Positions 6,932 to 17,300 of a stretch of 64,000 nucleotides of DNA are shown here, one piece after another. A program made the position numbers and the translations under genes. Origin of the DNA: Spirosoma endbachense (GTDB lineage: Bacteria > Bacteroidota > Bacteroidia > Cytophagales > Spirosomataceae); the NCBI RefSeq assembly GCF_010233585.1, contig NZ_CP045997.1, positions 9,758,808 through 9,822,807 on the forward strand, given 5' to 3'. Below the pieces are notes generated by a model that searched no databases, was not told where the DNA came from, and worked only from the letters and a program-made list of their open reading frames with translations. The stretch's first letter is position 1. Every line of letters begins with the position of its first letter.

Positions 6932-9900
6932 TTAACCCAACGTTGACGTGGGCTTTCCATACTGCGAAGGCAAGACGCCATAACGCTCCTGAAACACTTT
7001 GGCAAAGTAAGACAGGTTGTCAAAACCAACCGAATAAGCCACCTGGGTTACGTTCTGTTGGCCTTCGGTCAGTAGTTCGGCGGCCCTGGCAAGCCGGATA
7101 TCCCGGATAAAGGAGGTAGCAGGTTTGTTGGTTAACGCTTTGAGCTTACGGTGAAGTTGCACCCTGCTTAGGTTGGCGGCTTCGGCCAGTTCCTCAACGG
7201 TAAATCCGGTATTATCTATGTGCGGAATAACAAGCGCCGTCATCCGGTCGATAAACTGCTGTTCAGCCGTTAATGGAGCCGGAATGTTTATCTGGCTATC
7301 CGGAGTGGGCTGGCTCATAGAAAACCACTGGTACAGGCGTTCGCGCTGCTCGATCAGATTGCGTACCCTGACCTGAATTTCAGACCGGTTGAAAGGTTTG
7401 GTCAGGTAGTCATCGGCGCCTAGTTCAAAGCCTGCGATTCGGTCTTCGACAGTAGCTTTGGCCGTCAGCATGATCACAGGAATATGACTGGTGGCTGGCT
7501 GCATTTTCAGTGCCTCGCAGAACCCAAATCCATCGAGCCGGGGCATCATGAGGTCGCAGATAACCATGTCGGGCAGTGCAGTAGTCGCTTTTTCGAGGCC
7601 GTCCTGTCCATCAATGGCTTCAATGATCTGATAATCCTGCTCAAAAATACTACGTACATACGACCGGATGTCCTCGTTATCGTCTATGATCAGCAGAATG
7701 TTAGCGGTTCCAGGCGCGGAGGGGTCCAGATTCTCCGTTTCCGCTGGTACTGATACGGATGCAATAGGAGCAGACAAGGAGAGTTCAGTCCAGGATGCCG
7801 GCATTCTATCGATCGTCATCAGCGGCAGTGCAACCGTAAATGTGGTGCCAAGACCTTCGGCGCTGACAACGTCGATCGTGCCATTCAGCACCCTGACCAG
7901 TTCATTGACCAGTGCCAGCCCTATACCAGTGCCTTCGTACGTACGATTTAGCTTGCCATCGACCTGATAAAATCGGTTGAAAATATTAGGCACATGTTCG
8001 GGTGGAATGCCAATGCCGGTATCCTGAATCGTTATTAGCAATTGATTCCCAGCCCCTTCGTCGGGATAATGCAGGTTCATGCTGACGTTGTTGCCCGCCG
8101 GAGTAAATTTAAAGGCGTTGGAGAGCAGGTTCGTCACTATTTTTTCCAGTTTATCCCGGTCAAAACGAGCCCACCACGTCGTTTGATTTTGATCGAATGA
8201 AAACGCGATTCCACGGCTTTCGGCTAAGGAGTTGAATGAACCGGCTATCATTCGAAAAAAAGCAGCCATATCGCCCGGTTCCAATTCGGGCTTTAACTCA
8301 CCCGCTTCCAGTTTCCCCAGATCGAGCAATTGATTGATCAGTGTCATCAGCCGATGGCCGTTTCGCTCCATCAGCGTCAGTTCAGGATGATGAGGAAATT
8401 GTTTTTTCAGGTTGTCCAGTGGCCCTAGAATCAGGGTTAGGGGGGTACGGAATTCGTGAGAGATATTGGTAAAAAACTCGGTTTTCAGACTATCCAGTTC
8501 TGCTAACCGATTCGCTTCCTTTTTCTCAAAAACAACCTGTTGCTCGAGCAATAGTCGCTGGGTCTGAACCCGGTAGAGCTGCCAGCCCACCACTGCAATA
8601 ATTATCGCATAGAGCAAATAAGCCCACCAGGTTTGATAAAATGGCGGATGAATTCGTACCTGGAGTTCGACAGGTTTGCTCCAGACTTCGCCATCAACCG
8701 AACCCATCATCCGAAAAGTGTAGTTGCCCGGTGGTAATTGAGCATAGTTGGCAAAGCGGTTGGTACCCGCCGATACCCAATCCCGGTCAATCCCATTGAG
8801 CCGGTAGCGGTATTGATTTTTGGCTGAGTTCGCAAAGTCCATCAGCCCGAATTCGAACGTGATCAGGTTCTGGGTATGCGACAGATTGAGCTGTTGCTTG
8901 TACTCGATTCCTTCGGTCAGTATCCCATCGGAGCTGCCCACGTCAACGGTTTCATTGTTGACTTTCAAACCAATCAAATGTGCTCGTGAAGCCGGGCCAC
9001 TGGCCCGAACCAAGTCGGCTGCCCGAAAGGTCGTTAGCCCATGTATGCCCCCGAACATCAACTCGCCCGATTGGCTTTTGAAAAAGGAGCCCGTATTGAA
9101 CTCATCGTCCTGTAAGCCGTCGGCTTTGGTGAAGTTGCGAAACGTTTTAGTTTTGGGGTTGAACTGTGCTAAGCCCCGGTTAGTACTTAGCCAGAGGTTC
9201 CTGAACTCATCTGCCAGTATTCCATACACTACTTTATTGGGCAATCCCTGTTTTTCAGTGATATGGTCAAAGTAGCCCGTCTGTTTATCCAGACGATCCA
9301 GCCCGCTGCCTTTGGTACCTACCCATAGGTAGCGGGCGGGCTGGTTTGGGTCATTGAGCAGGCTCAACACAAAATCGTTGCTCAAACTCTGACGGTTCGT
9401 CTGGCTATTTTTAAAGAGTGAAAAAACCGGCCTGGTCTGTGGGTGATCGGCCCGTATCAACCCCTGTTGGGTACCGATCCAGAGCGTACCGTCCTGATCG
9501 AAGTAGATCGTATAGGTTTCTATTTCGGCTCCTTTCTGCGGTAACAGGGATTGATACGAGAAAATCTGAAATTTTTCTGTCTGGGGATCGAATTGAAGAA
9601 GCTTGCCATTGATGGCTCCAATCCAAAGCTTACCGAATTTGTCTTCAACCGTCTGGTTATTGTAGAAACCAAACGACGTATTGGGGGGCAGAGGATATTT
9701 TTTGAGGAGTTGCCAATCGGCACTAAACTTAAACAGATACATTTCGTGCGTCTGGAAGTTCGTGTTCGATACCCAGAACGTTCCTTGACGATCCTGCATC
9801 ATATAACGCTGCCGTTTATCAACGGGCGGCAATCCATCAGGCAGGAAAGACTGTGTCCGGTTATTAGCCCGATCAAGTTGTTCATACGCAAACTCATGCC

Positions 9901-11008
9901 GTACATAAACCCGGCCCTTCCGGTCGGCATACAGATAAGAAAGGGTTTTATCAGGCAGTAACGAATGAAACTGTTTGATTTTGGGGTTGAATTTTCGAAG
10001 ACCATAGCCACTTGTACCCAGCCAGATATTGCCCGTCTTATCTTCGAGCAGCGTAGTAATGGCATAGAGATTGCCGGGCAGGGCGGTAAACGCATTGCGT
10101 GCCGTCAGGCTGTCCTGTACCATGAGATCATCAGGCGAGATCAACCACAAGAGCCCACCCTGAGCAATAGACATTTTTTTCGGATTGATCTCTCTAATGA
10201 CGGCATCCTCATTTTTCGGCAGATAAATAGTTTTCAGCCTGCCATGCTGACGATAGAGGATTTTATTGTCTTTAAGGCCAAACAACGCATCCTGATTTAT
10301 ATTGGTGTATACGGTATAAGCCCCCCGGAATTCATCCGTAAAAAGAGTGAACGTACTTCCTTTCTGAGGGTATTGCCAGTTAAATGACAGTAAACCGGTA
10401 TTGCCTACCAACACAGCCTGACCATCGGGACGGAAACTAATGTGCCCAATGCCACCCGTCTTCTTCTTATCGATCGGAATCTGTGTGAGTTGAACCTGAT
10501 CAGCAAAATTAGCGTGATTGGGAAAGCTGTTTTTAAGCGAAGTAGCTAAACTGATTTTAATCAATTTAGTCTCCTCCGCAATCACCCAGATAGCCCCCTG
10601 TGGATCCTCGAACAGATAGTTAATGGCATAATTTCCTGCATTGGAAGACGCCTGATCACGAATATCGAGATGATAAAACCGCTGGGTACGCGTATCGAAC
10701 AGATTCAGTCCCTGATTGAGGGTACCCACCCACAGCCTCCCCCGGCTATCGACCAGCATCGTTGAGCAGTTGTTATCCGAAAGGCTGTATTTGTTATATG
10801 GATCATGAGTAAATACGTTGAAATTATACCCATCGAAGCGGTTTAGTCCATCTTTGGTAGCTACCCAGATAAATCCCTTCTGATCCTGTTTTAGATCGAA
10901 AATCATCCCCTGCGACAGACCATCGGAAATAGTTAATTCCTGCCAGCCGTTGGGCTGGGCAAGGAGTACACCAGGAAGAAGTAAAAACAGAAAGTAGAGG
11001 ACCCGCAT
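6932..11008 (-). CDS. Hybrid two-component system sensor-regulator (HTCS), copy 1
   Basis: A 1358-residue one-protein two-component system. A signal peptide (about 1-17) is followed by two periplasmic propellers of Reg_prop repeats (about 20-690, e.g. GFIWVATKDGLNRFDG, GNIWLGTSGYGLRKF). Next come a Y_Y_Y domain (about 710-785), a membrane helix near 792-812 (YLLYAIIIAVVGWQLY), a HisKA domain with SHEFRTPLTLILGPL near 850, and a HATPase domain (DTGIGIPPEHV, YEGTGIGLALV). It ends with a receiver domain (VICDLMMPRLDGF, Asp near 1150) and an AraC-type HTH (about 1250-1355). HTCS proteins usually sense glycan pieces in the periplasm and control neighbouring uptake or surface genes. The giant T9SS protein lies just upstream and a paralogous HTCS beyond it. 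Confidence 0.95.
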   Translation of the reverse strand: MRVLYFLFLLLPGVLLAQPNGWQELTISDGLSQGMIFDLKQDQKGFIWVATKDGLNRFDGYNFNVFTHDPYNKYSLSDNNCSTMLVDSRGRLWVGTLNQGLNLFDTRTQRFYHLDIRDQASSNAGNYAINYLFEDPQGAIWVIAEETKLIKISLATSLKNSFPNHANFADQVQLTQIPIDKKKTGGIGHISFRPDGQAVLVGNTGLLSFNWQYPQKGSTFTLFTDEFRGAYTVYTNINQDALFGLKDNKILYRQHGRLKTIYLPKNEDAVIREINPKKMSIAQGGLLWLISPDDLMVQDSLTARNAFTALPGNLYAITTLLEDKTGNIWLGTSGYGLRKFNPKIKQFHSLLPDKTLSYLYADRKGRVYVRHEFAYEQLDRANNRTQSFLPDGLPPVDKRQRYMMQDRQGTFWVSNTNFQTHEMYLFKFSADWQLLKKYPLPPNTSFGFYNNQTVEDKFGKLWIGAINGKLLQFDPQTEKFQIFSYQSLLPQKGAEIETYTIYFDQDGTLWIGTQQGLIRADHPQTRPVFSLFKNSQTNRQSLSNDFVLSLLNDPNQPARYLWVGTKGSGLDRLDKQTGYFDHITEKQGLPNKVVYGILADEFRNLWLSTNRGLAQFNPKTKTFRNFTKADGLQDDEFNTGSFFKSQSGELMFGGIHGLTTFRAADLVRASGPASRAHLIGLKVNNETVDVGSSDGILTEGIEYKQQLNLSHTQNLITFEFGLMDFANSAKNQYRYRLNGIDRDWVSAGTNRFANYAQLPPGNYTFRMMGSVDGEVWSKPVELQVRIHPPFYQTWWAYLLYAIIIAVVGWQLYRVQTQRLLLEQQVVFEKKEANRLAELDSLKTEFFTNISHEFRTPLTLILGPLDNLKKQFPHHPELTLMERNGHRLMTLINQLLDLGKLEAGELKPELEPGDMAAFFRMIAGSFNSLAESRGIAFSFDQNQTTWWARFDRDKLEKIVTNLLSNAFKFTPAGNNVSMNLHYPDEGAGNQLLITIQDTGIGIPPEHVPNIFNRFYQVDGKLNRTYEGTGIGLALVNELVRVLNGTIDVVSAEGLGTTFTVALPLMTIDRMPASWTELSLSAPIASVSVPAETENLDPSAPGTANILLIIDDNEDIRSYVRSIFEQDYQIIEAIDGQDGLEKATTALPDMVICDLMMPRLDGFGFCEALKMQPATSHIPVIMLTAKATVEDRIAGFELGADDYLTKPFNRSEIQVRVRNLIEQRERLYQWFSMSQPTPDSQINIPAPLTAEQQFIDRMTALVIPHIDNTGFTVEELAEAANLSRVQLHRKLKALTNKPATSFIRDIRLARAAELLTEGQQNVTQVAYSVGFDNLSYFAKVFQERYGVLPSQYGKPTSTLG

Positions 11009-11033
11009 TTAAAATGCTCAATTTATAGTCAAT
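11009..11033 (-). promoter_or_regulatory. Possible short-leader promoter of first HTCS gene
   Basis: The minus strand reads TATAAATTGAGCATTTTAA directly before the ATG. The second HTCS gene has a matching sequence (TAAATTTGGCATTGTAA) in the same place. The second fits the Bacteroidota -7 box TAnnTTTG exactly, this one only partly. A transcript starting here would be nearly leaderless. No good -33 box was found. Confidence 0.3.
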
Positions 11034-11111
11034 AGGGCTTCGTTTCGAGCCGTGCCACGGTTATTTTAGAGTGTCATGATTAACCGTGGCACGGCTCGAA
11101 ACGAAAGCCCT
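11034..11111. repeat. Family A palindromic repeat, copy 3 (long)
   Basis: Arms AGGGCTTCGTTTCGAG...GCCACGGTTA and TAACCGTGGCACGG...CGAAACGAAAGCCCT pair over about 30 nt with a single-base bulge (one T missing on the left). It lies in the 308-bp gap between the giant-protein stop (11317) and the first HTCS start (11008), 26 nt from the latter. Confidence 0.92.
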
Positions 11112-11221
11112 GGTCAATAATACGAAAAAATCGAAGGGATGTAGATGATCCAATGATGAGATGACTAATGGATAAATTGCACCAGTCTCTTTCTGCCATG
11201 TGCTCAACCAGAGAAAAGGGC

Positions 11222-11268
11222 AAAAAAAGGCTGCTAGCACTGACCAGGTCAAGTCAGTACTAGCAGCC
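11222..11268 (-). terminator. Rho-independent terminator of the giant repeat protein gene
   Basis: The 16-nt arms GGCTGCTAGCACTGAC (11229-11244) and GTCAGTACTAGCAGCC (11253-11268) have one mismatch. On the minus strand the stem is followed by a run of seven T (11228-11222). It lies about 50 nt after the stop at 11317. Confidence 0.85.
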
Positions 11269-11316
11269 TCCATGAATCAATTTGGGCACGCTGGTGCCGG
11301 TATTAGTCCATCAGGT

Positions 11317-14300
11317 TTACCGTTTGAGAATCTTAACCGTCTGACGCTGAATAGGCGTGCTAACCTGAAGGATGTACTGACCCACTGGCTGGCCCAACTG
11401 CACTGTCTGCGGCTGAGACAACTCGCCTGAACCGATTGTCCTCTCGCTGACCACATTCCCCTGAGTATCCACTACCCGTAGGCCAACCTCGTGGGAACCA
11501 GCACCTTTTATCAGGACTTCTGCACGGTCGCCTACTACCGGGTTACCCAGCACCTCTACGGTCAAACGAGCCGCAGCTTCTACCCCTACCCGAGCACCTG
11601 TAGAGCACACTGCCAGCCAGTTGTAGACATAGCTCGCTTCTCCATCACTTCCCTGCTGGATCGCCTTCAGGGTGATACTCGGATTATCCGTGTATAGATT
11701 CAGACTGTAAGGCCCACTGGCTGTTGTAGACGCCAGCTCATTGACCACCCGGAAGCTGATGGGCTGACCTGTTACCCCTCCATACAACGGTGTAAAGGTC
11801 AATCGGCGCAGACCGGCACTCACCACCTCACAACTTACTGTGTTTACGCCCGTGATGCTGAACACACCCGTTGGCGGGTTACCCGGCTCATTCACCGTCA
11901 CACTAACCATGGCCGTTACCGTCTGGGAAACCGGTGAGGTCGCATCGCTCACCATCACCATGAAAGTCTGCACTCCCGCACTTAGCCCCGACACGGTTGC
12001 CGAATTGCCGGTAGGGCTGATACTATTCGGACCCGAGAAAACATAACTATATGGACCTGTTCCCCCCGACACATTCGCCGTCAACGTCGTTGACCCATTG
12101 GTCAGGAACTGACTCGGACTCGCTTGCAGGTTCACCGTCAATGGGCTCGGCCCAACCCCGACCACCGTCAGGACAAAACTCGTGCTCGTGCTCAGGCTGC
12201 CCGGATCGGTCGCCGTCAGTACCACTGTCGAGACCCCACTCACGCTCGGCGTACCCGAAATCTGGGTACCCACCAGACTCAGCCCTGCTGGTAGCCCACT
12301 GGCCACCAGTGTAATCTGATTCGGTGTCTCCTGATCGGCAAACGTATTGGCCAGATTCAGACTATACCCCTGCCCCACTACAGCCGTCTGATTACCCACC
12401 GGACTGTTCACGCGAGGGGGCGTGTTATCCTGTCCCGCACTGGCACAGGCCGCTAACCAGTTGTAGCTGAAACTAGCCACCTCAACACTTCCTGTTTGGG
12501 TCGCCTTTAAGGTCAGCACCGGATTGTCCCTATACAAGGTCAGCGAGTAAGGAGCCGGATCGGTCGTCGGAGCCAGCTCATTAACGATCTCAAAGGCAAT
12601 CGACTGACCGGTCAGCCCGGCATAACGAGGGGCAAAATTGATGTTGATCCGGTCAGCCACTGGCGTACAACTGATCGTGGTTACCCCTGTGATCGCAAAA
12701 GGCTGAGTCGGTGGTGGGGTCGTCGTGGCAGGCAGCACCGTTAATAACAACGGAGTGCTCACAGAAAGCCCACCCGGATCGGTAGCCGTGATATTTATCG
12801 TGAAAGGTGAACCTACTGTTGTTGACGATATCCCGCTCAGCGTGGCTCCCGCAAAACCCAGGCCTGCTGGCAACCCACTGGCCGAGAGCCGCAGACTCAG
12901 GGGCGTCTCGGTGTCGGTGAAGGTACCTTCAGGAATCACATAGGTGAAATAGGTGCCTGCTGTGGCCGTCTGGCTACTCAACGTACTCACAACTCGAGGG
13001 GGCGTGTTGGGCGACTCCGAGGTGCGGCAGGCCTCCAGCCAGTTGTAGCTATAACTGGCTTCGGGTGGAGTACCTCCCTGAGTAGCCTTCAGAGTAAGGA
13101 TCGGATTATCCGTATAGAGCTGGAGGGTATAAGGCCCCGACTCGGTAGTGGGCAGCAATTCGTTGGCCACCGAGAAAGACAGCGGTTGACCATTGAGTCC
13201 GCTGTAGCGGGGCGTAAAGCTGACACTGAAGCGGTTCGGCAGAATAGGTGTACAACTTACCGTCGTCACGGCCGTGATGGCGAAGGGCGCCGTCTGGACG
13301 GGCGTCACCGACAAACCAAACGCATTGGAGGTGAGGCTATTGCAAGCGCCCGTGACTACCACCATGTAGCTACCCGCATCGGAGAGCTGGACATTGGCCA
13401 GGGTCAGCGTAGCCGAGGTTTGCCCACCAACGGGGTTACTCAGGTTGTCTTTATACCATTGGAAAGCGGTAGGATTGCCAGTGACCGAGACAGCAGTAGT
13501 GACATTAGCGCCCACCGTGACACTGGAGGATGAAGCCGGTTGCTGGGTAAAGGCGATAGTCTGGGCCGGTTGTTGGCTCACCTCCACACTGGCCACGGCC
13601 GTACAGCCACTACCCGAGGTTAAGGTCACCGAATAGGTGCCCGCTGAACTCACCGTCAAAATAGGATTGGTCGAGCCCGTGTTCCACAATACACTTCCCA
13701 CACCCACCGCTGTCAGGCTCACACTCGGACTGGCACAGCTTAGGGTCGCACCCGAAGGAGTGATGCTCACTGAGGGCGCACTCTGATCCGCACTCACCTC
13801 CACACTGGTCACAGCCGTACAGCCACTACCCGAGGTTAAGGTCACCGAATAGGTGCCCGCTGAACTCACCGTCAAAATAGGATTGGTCGAGCCCGTGTTC
13901 CACAATACGCTTCCTACACCCACCGCTGTCAGGCTCACACTCGGACTGGCACAGCTTAGGGTCGCACCCGAAGGAGTGATGCTCACTGAGGGCGCACTCT
14001 GGTCGGCACTCACCTCCACACTGGTCACAGCCGTACAGCCACTACCCGAGGTTAAGGTCACCGAATACGTCCCCGCTGAACTCACCGTCAAAATAGGATT
14101 GGTCGAGCCCGTGTTCCATAGTACACTCCCTACACCCACCGCTGTCAGGCTTACACTCGGACTGGCACAACTCAGCGTCGCACCCGAAGGAGTGATGCTC
14201 ACAGAAGGAGCGGTTTGGTCGGCACTCACCTCCACACTGGTCACAGCCGTACAGCCACTGCCCGAGGTCAAGGTCACCGAATACGTCCCCGCTGAACTCA

Positions 14301-17300
14301 CCGTCAAAATAGGATTGGTCGAGCCTGTGTTCCACAATACACTTCCTACGCCCACCGCTGTCAGGCTCACACTCGGACTGGCACAGCTTAGGGTCGCACC
14401 CGAAGGAGTGATGCTCACTGATGGGGCTGCCGTCGAGCTACTTACCGTCGTCGTTGTCGTACTGTAACAACCCGTTTCTGTATTGGTCACCGTCACCGAG
14501 TAGACGCCCGATGCGTTGACTATCGCGACGCCTGTTTCGGCATTCTGGCTCAGAATGCCGGGTCCACTAAAGGTATAATCATCTCCCCCCTCGGCCGTCA
14601 GCGTTAGACTGGACTGAGCGCAGGTCAACACACCACTATTGCTGGCCATCAGCGTGGACGTGGGAGGAGCATTGACAGTCAATTCATAGGTAGCCGTGGC
14701 AGATTGACCATTGCTGTTCACCGTCAACGTAAAGGTTTGGATACCGGCCACCAGAGTCGTCAAATTCTGGCCGAAGCTGGGGTTAGAGCTAGTGCCCGTC
14801 GTGGTGCTGCTACCGTTCGTCAGCGTGTAAGCATAACTACCCGTTACATTGGCAATGTTCGCACTGAAAGTCACCTGGCCACCTACACAAATCGGATCAG
14901 GACTTGCCGTAAAGTCGGAAATCGTCGGCGTTGCATTAAGCACAGTCAACGGATAGCTTGCTCCCTCACCTGAACAACCATTGGAATCAGCAGCCCGGAC
15001 CGTGATCGTGAAAGGTCCACTCTGGGTAGGGATACCCGACAACACACCTTCAGGACTCAGATTTAATCCTGAAGGCAAACTGCCGCTGGCCAGACTGAAG
15101 CTAAATGGTGCCACTCCACCTGAAGCGGTGAAGGTCTGACTGAAGGCAGTACTCAGGGTGGCCGTCGTAACGATCGGATTACTTACTGATACCGAAGCCG
15201 TTGTACTAACTACAGTTGTGCTGGCCGTACCTGAGCATCCAGTAATTGGACTAGTCGCCGTCACCGAATAGGCCCCTGCCGTGGTCACCGTGCGGGTGGC
15301 GCTGGTCGAATTGTCATCCCACCGATACGTGCCGCCCCCCGTGGCTGTGAGGCTCAGACTGGTCGTCGTACAGGTCAGGGTGGTGCTGGCCGGGGCCAGA
15401 ATGTTGGCCGATGGAGCGGTGGTGTTGCCCGAAATGACCTGACTGTCCACCGCCGTACAGCCGTTGGGGGCAGTCACCGTCACTGAGTAAGTACCCGCTG
15501 TGGTGATCGTGCGGGTAGCGCTGGTCGAGTTGTTATCCCAGCGATACGTGCCGCCCCCCGTGGCTGTCAGGCTCAGACTGGTCGTCGTACAGGTCAGGGT
15601 GGTACTGGCCGGAGCCAGAATGTTGGCCGTGGGGGCGGTGGTGTTGCCCGAGATGACCTGACTGTCCACCGCCGTACAGCCATTGGGGGCAGTCACCGTC
15701 ACCGAGTAAGTACCCGCTGTGGTGATCGTGCGGGTAGCGCTGGTCGAGTTGTTATCCCAGCGATACGTGCCGCCCCCCGTGGCTGTGAGGCTCAGACTGG
15801 TCGTCGTACAGGTCAGGGTGGTACTGGCCGGGGCCAGAATGTTAGCCGTGGGGGCGGTGGTGTTGCCCGAGATGACCTGACTGTCCACTGCCGTACAGCC
15901 ATTGGGGGCAGTCACCGTCACCGAGTAAGTACCCGCTGTGGTGATCGTGCGGGTAGCGCTGGTCGAGTTGTTATCCCAGCGATACGTACCGCCCCCCGTG
16001 GCTGTCAGGCTTAGACTGGTCGTCGTACAGGTCAGGGTGGTGCTGGCCGGGGCCAGAATGTTGGCCGATGGAGCGGTGGTGTTGCCCGAAATGACCTGAC
16101 TGTCCACCGCCGTACACCCGTTGGGGGCCGTCACCGTCACTGAGTAAGTGGCTGCCGTAGTCACGGTACGGGTGGCGCTGGTCGAGTTGTTATCCCAGCG
16201 ATACGTACCGCCCCCCGTGGCTGTCAGGCTCAGACTGGTCGTCGTACAGGTCAGGGTCGTGCTGGCCGGAGCCAGAATGTTGGCCGTGGGGGCGGTGGTG
16301 TTGCCCGAGATGACCTGACTGTCCACCGCCGTACAGCTACCAGTTGATGTGACAGTAACTGAGTAGGTTCCTGATGCAGTGACTGTACGTAATGCATTGG
16401 TAGTGCCATTGTCCCAGCGGTAGGTGCCGCCCCCCGTGGCCGTCAATGACAGACTCGGCGTGCTACAGGTAACCGTTGTGCTTGACGGAGTGAGTATATT
16501 AGCTGTCGGTAGCGGATTGACGGTTAACGTAGCCGAATTGGAGTTGGTGGAGCCGCCAGCGCCCGTAGCCACACAGCGATACTGATAACTATTGAGCCCT
16601 GCTACATTGCTGATGCTTAAGGTCGTGTTTGTGACGCCTGAGTAGGGAGCCGTGTTAGTCAAATTCGTAAAACCACCACCGGTATTGACCTGCCATTGGT
16701 AGCCAGTAGCATTAGAAGCCGCAACAGTGAAGGTAGTACTGCTGCCCGAACAAACACTTTTTGTAGTAGGACTGGTTGTAAAATTGGGTGGATCTGCATA
16801 GGTATAGGTAAACGGTACTATATACGTGCAGCCCCCACCCGACGGGGTAATTTTGGCGTAGAGCGTTTGTTCGCCGGCAGATAGACCCGAAGGTGCAAAC
16901 GTGTTGGGTGCGGTGAATGTACCCGCTGACGCGGTGGCATTTGCGTTTTTATAAATACCATTCACTGTTCCTAAAAACGTACCGGTATAGGTGAAGATGG
17001 TACTATTAGTCGGGTTGTCATTGACTATAACAGACCCATTGTTACTCGTTATTGTCCCCGCCGAGCCGTACTTTAATACACCATTGTTGGTAAATACGCC
17101 ACCGCCACCGTTAAAACTAATTCTTCCACCTACAAACGTATAGCCATTGTTATTAAATCTAGCAATATCGGTCAGTAAAATATTATAGGAAACCACGATA
17201 AACTGACCACAGACATAGTTGTTGATTATAGCAGAAGAGGTAGTACCTCCAACCGGCCCCCCCATTTCAACCGCCGTACTATTATTGGACGAATTTATCC

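Noticed and set aside
8820..10387. Several plus-strand frames opposite the first HTCS gene
   Set aside because: All are shadows of the HTCS coding sequence; similar shadows occur opposite the second HTCS in matching places.
13853..14467. 204-codon plus-strand open frame with internal repeats
   Set aside because: It is the antisense of the 216-bp repeat block of the giant gene; GC-rich codon-biased repeats keep the opposite frame open. The composition is not protein-like apart from the mirrored repeat.
15202..16515. Regular repeat spacing that might suggest a CRISPR array
   Set aside because: The whole 219-bp unit is conserved, in frame and inside a coding gene; there are no short direct repeats separated by unique spacers.
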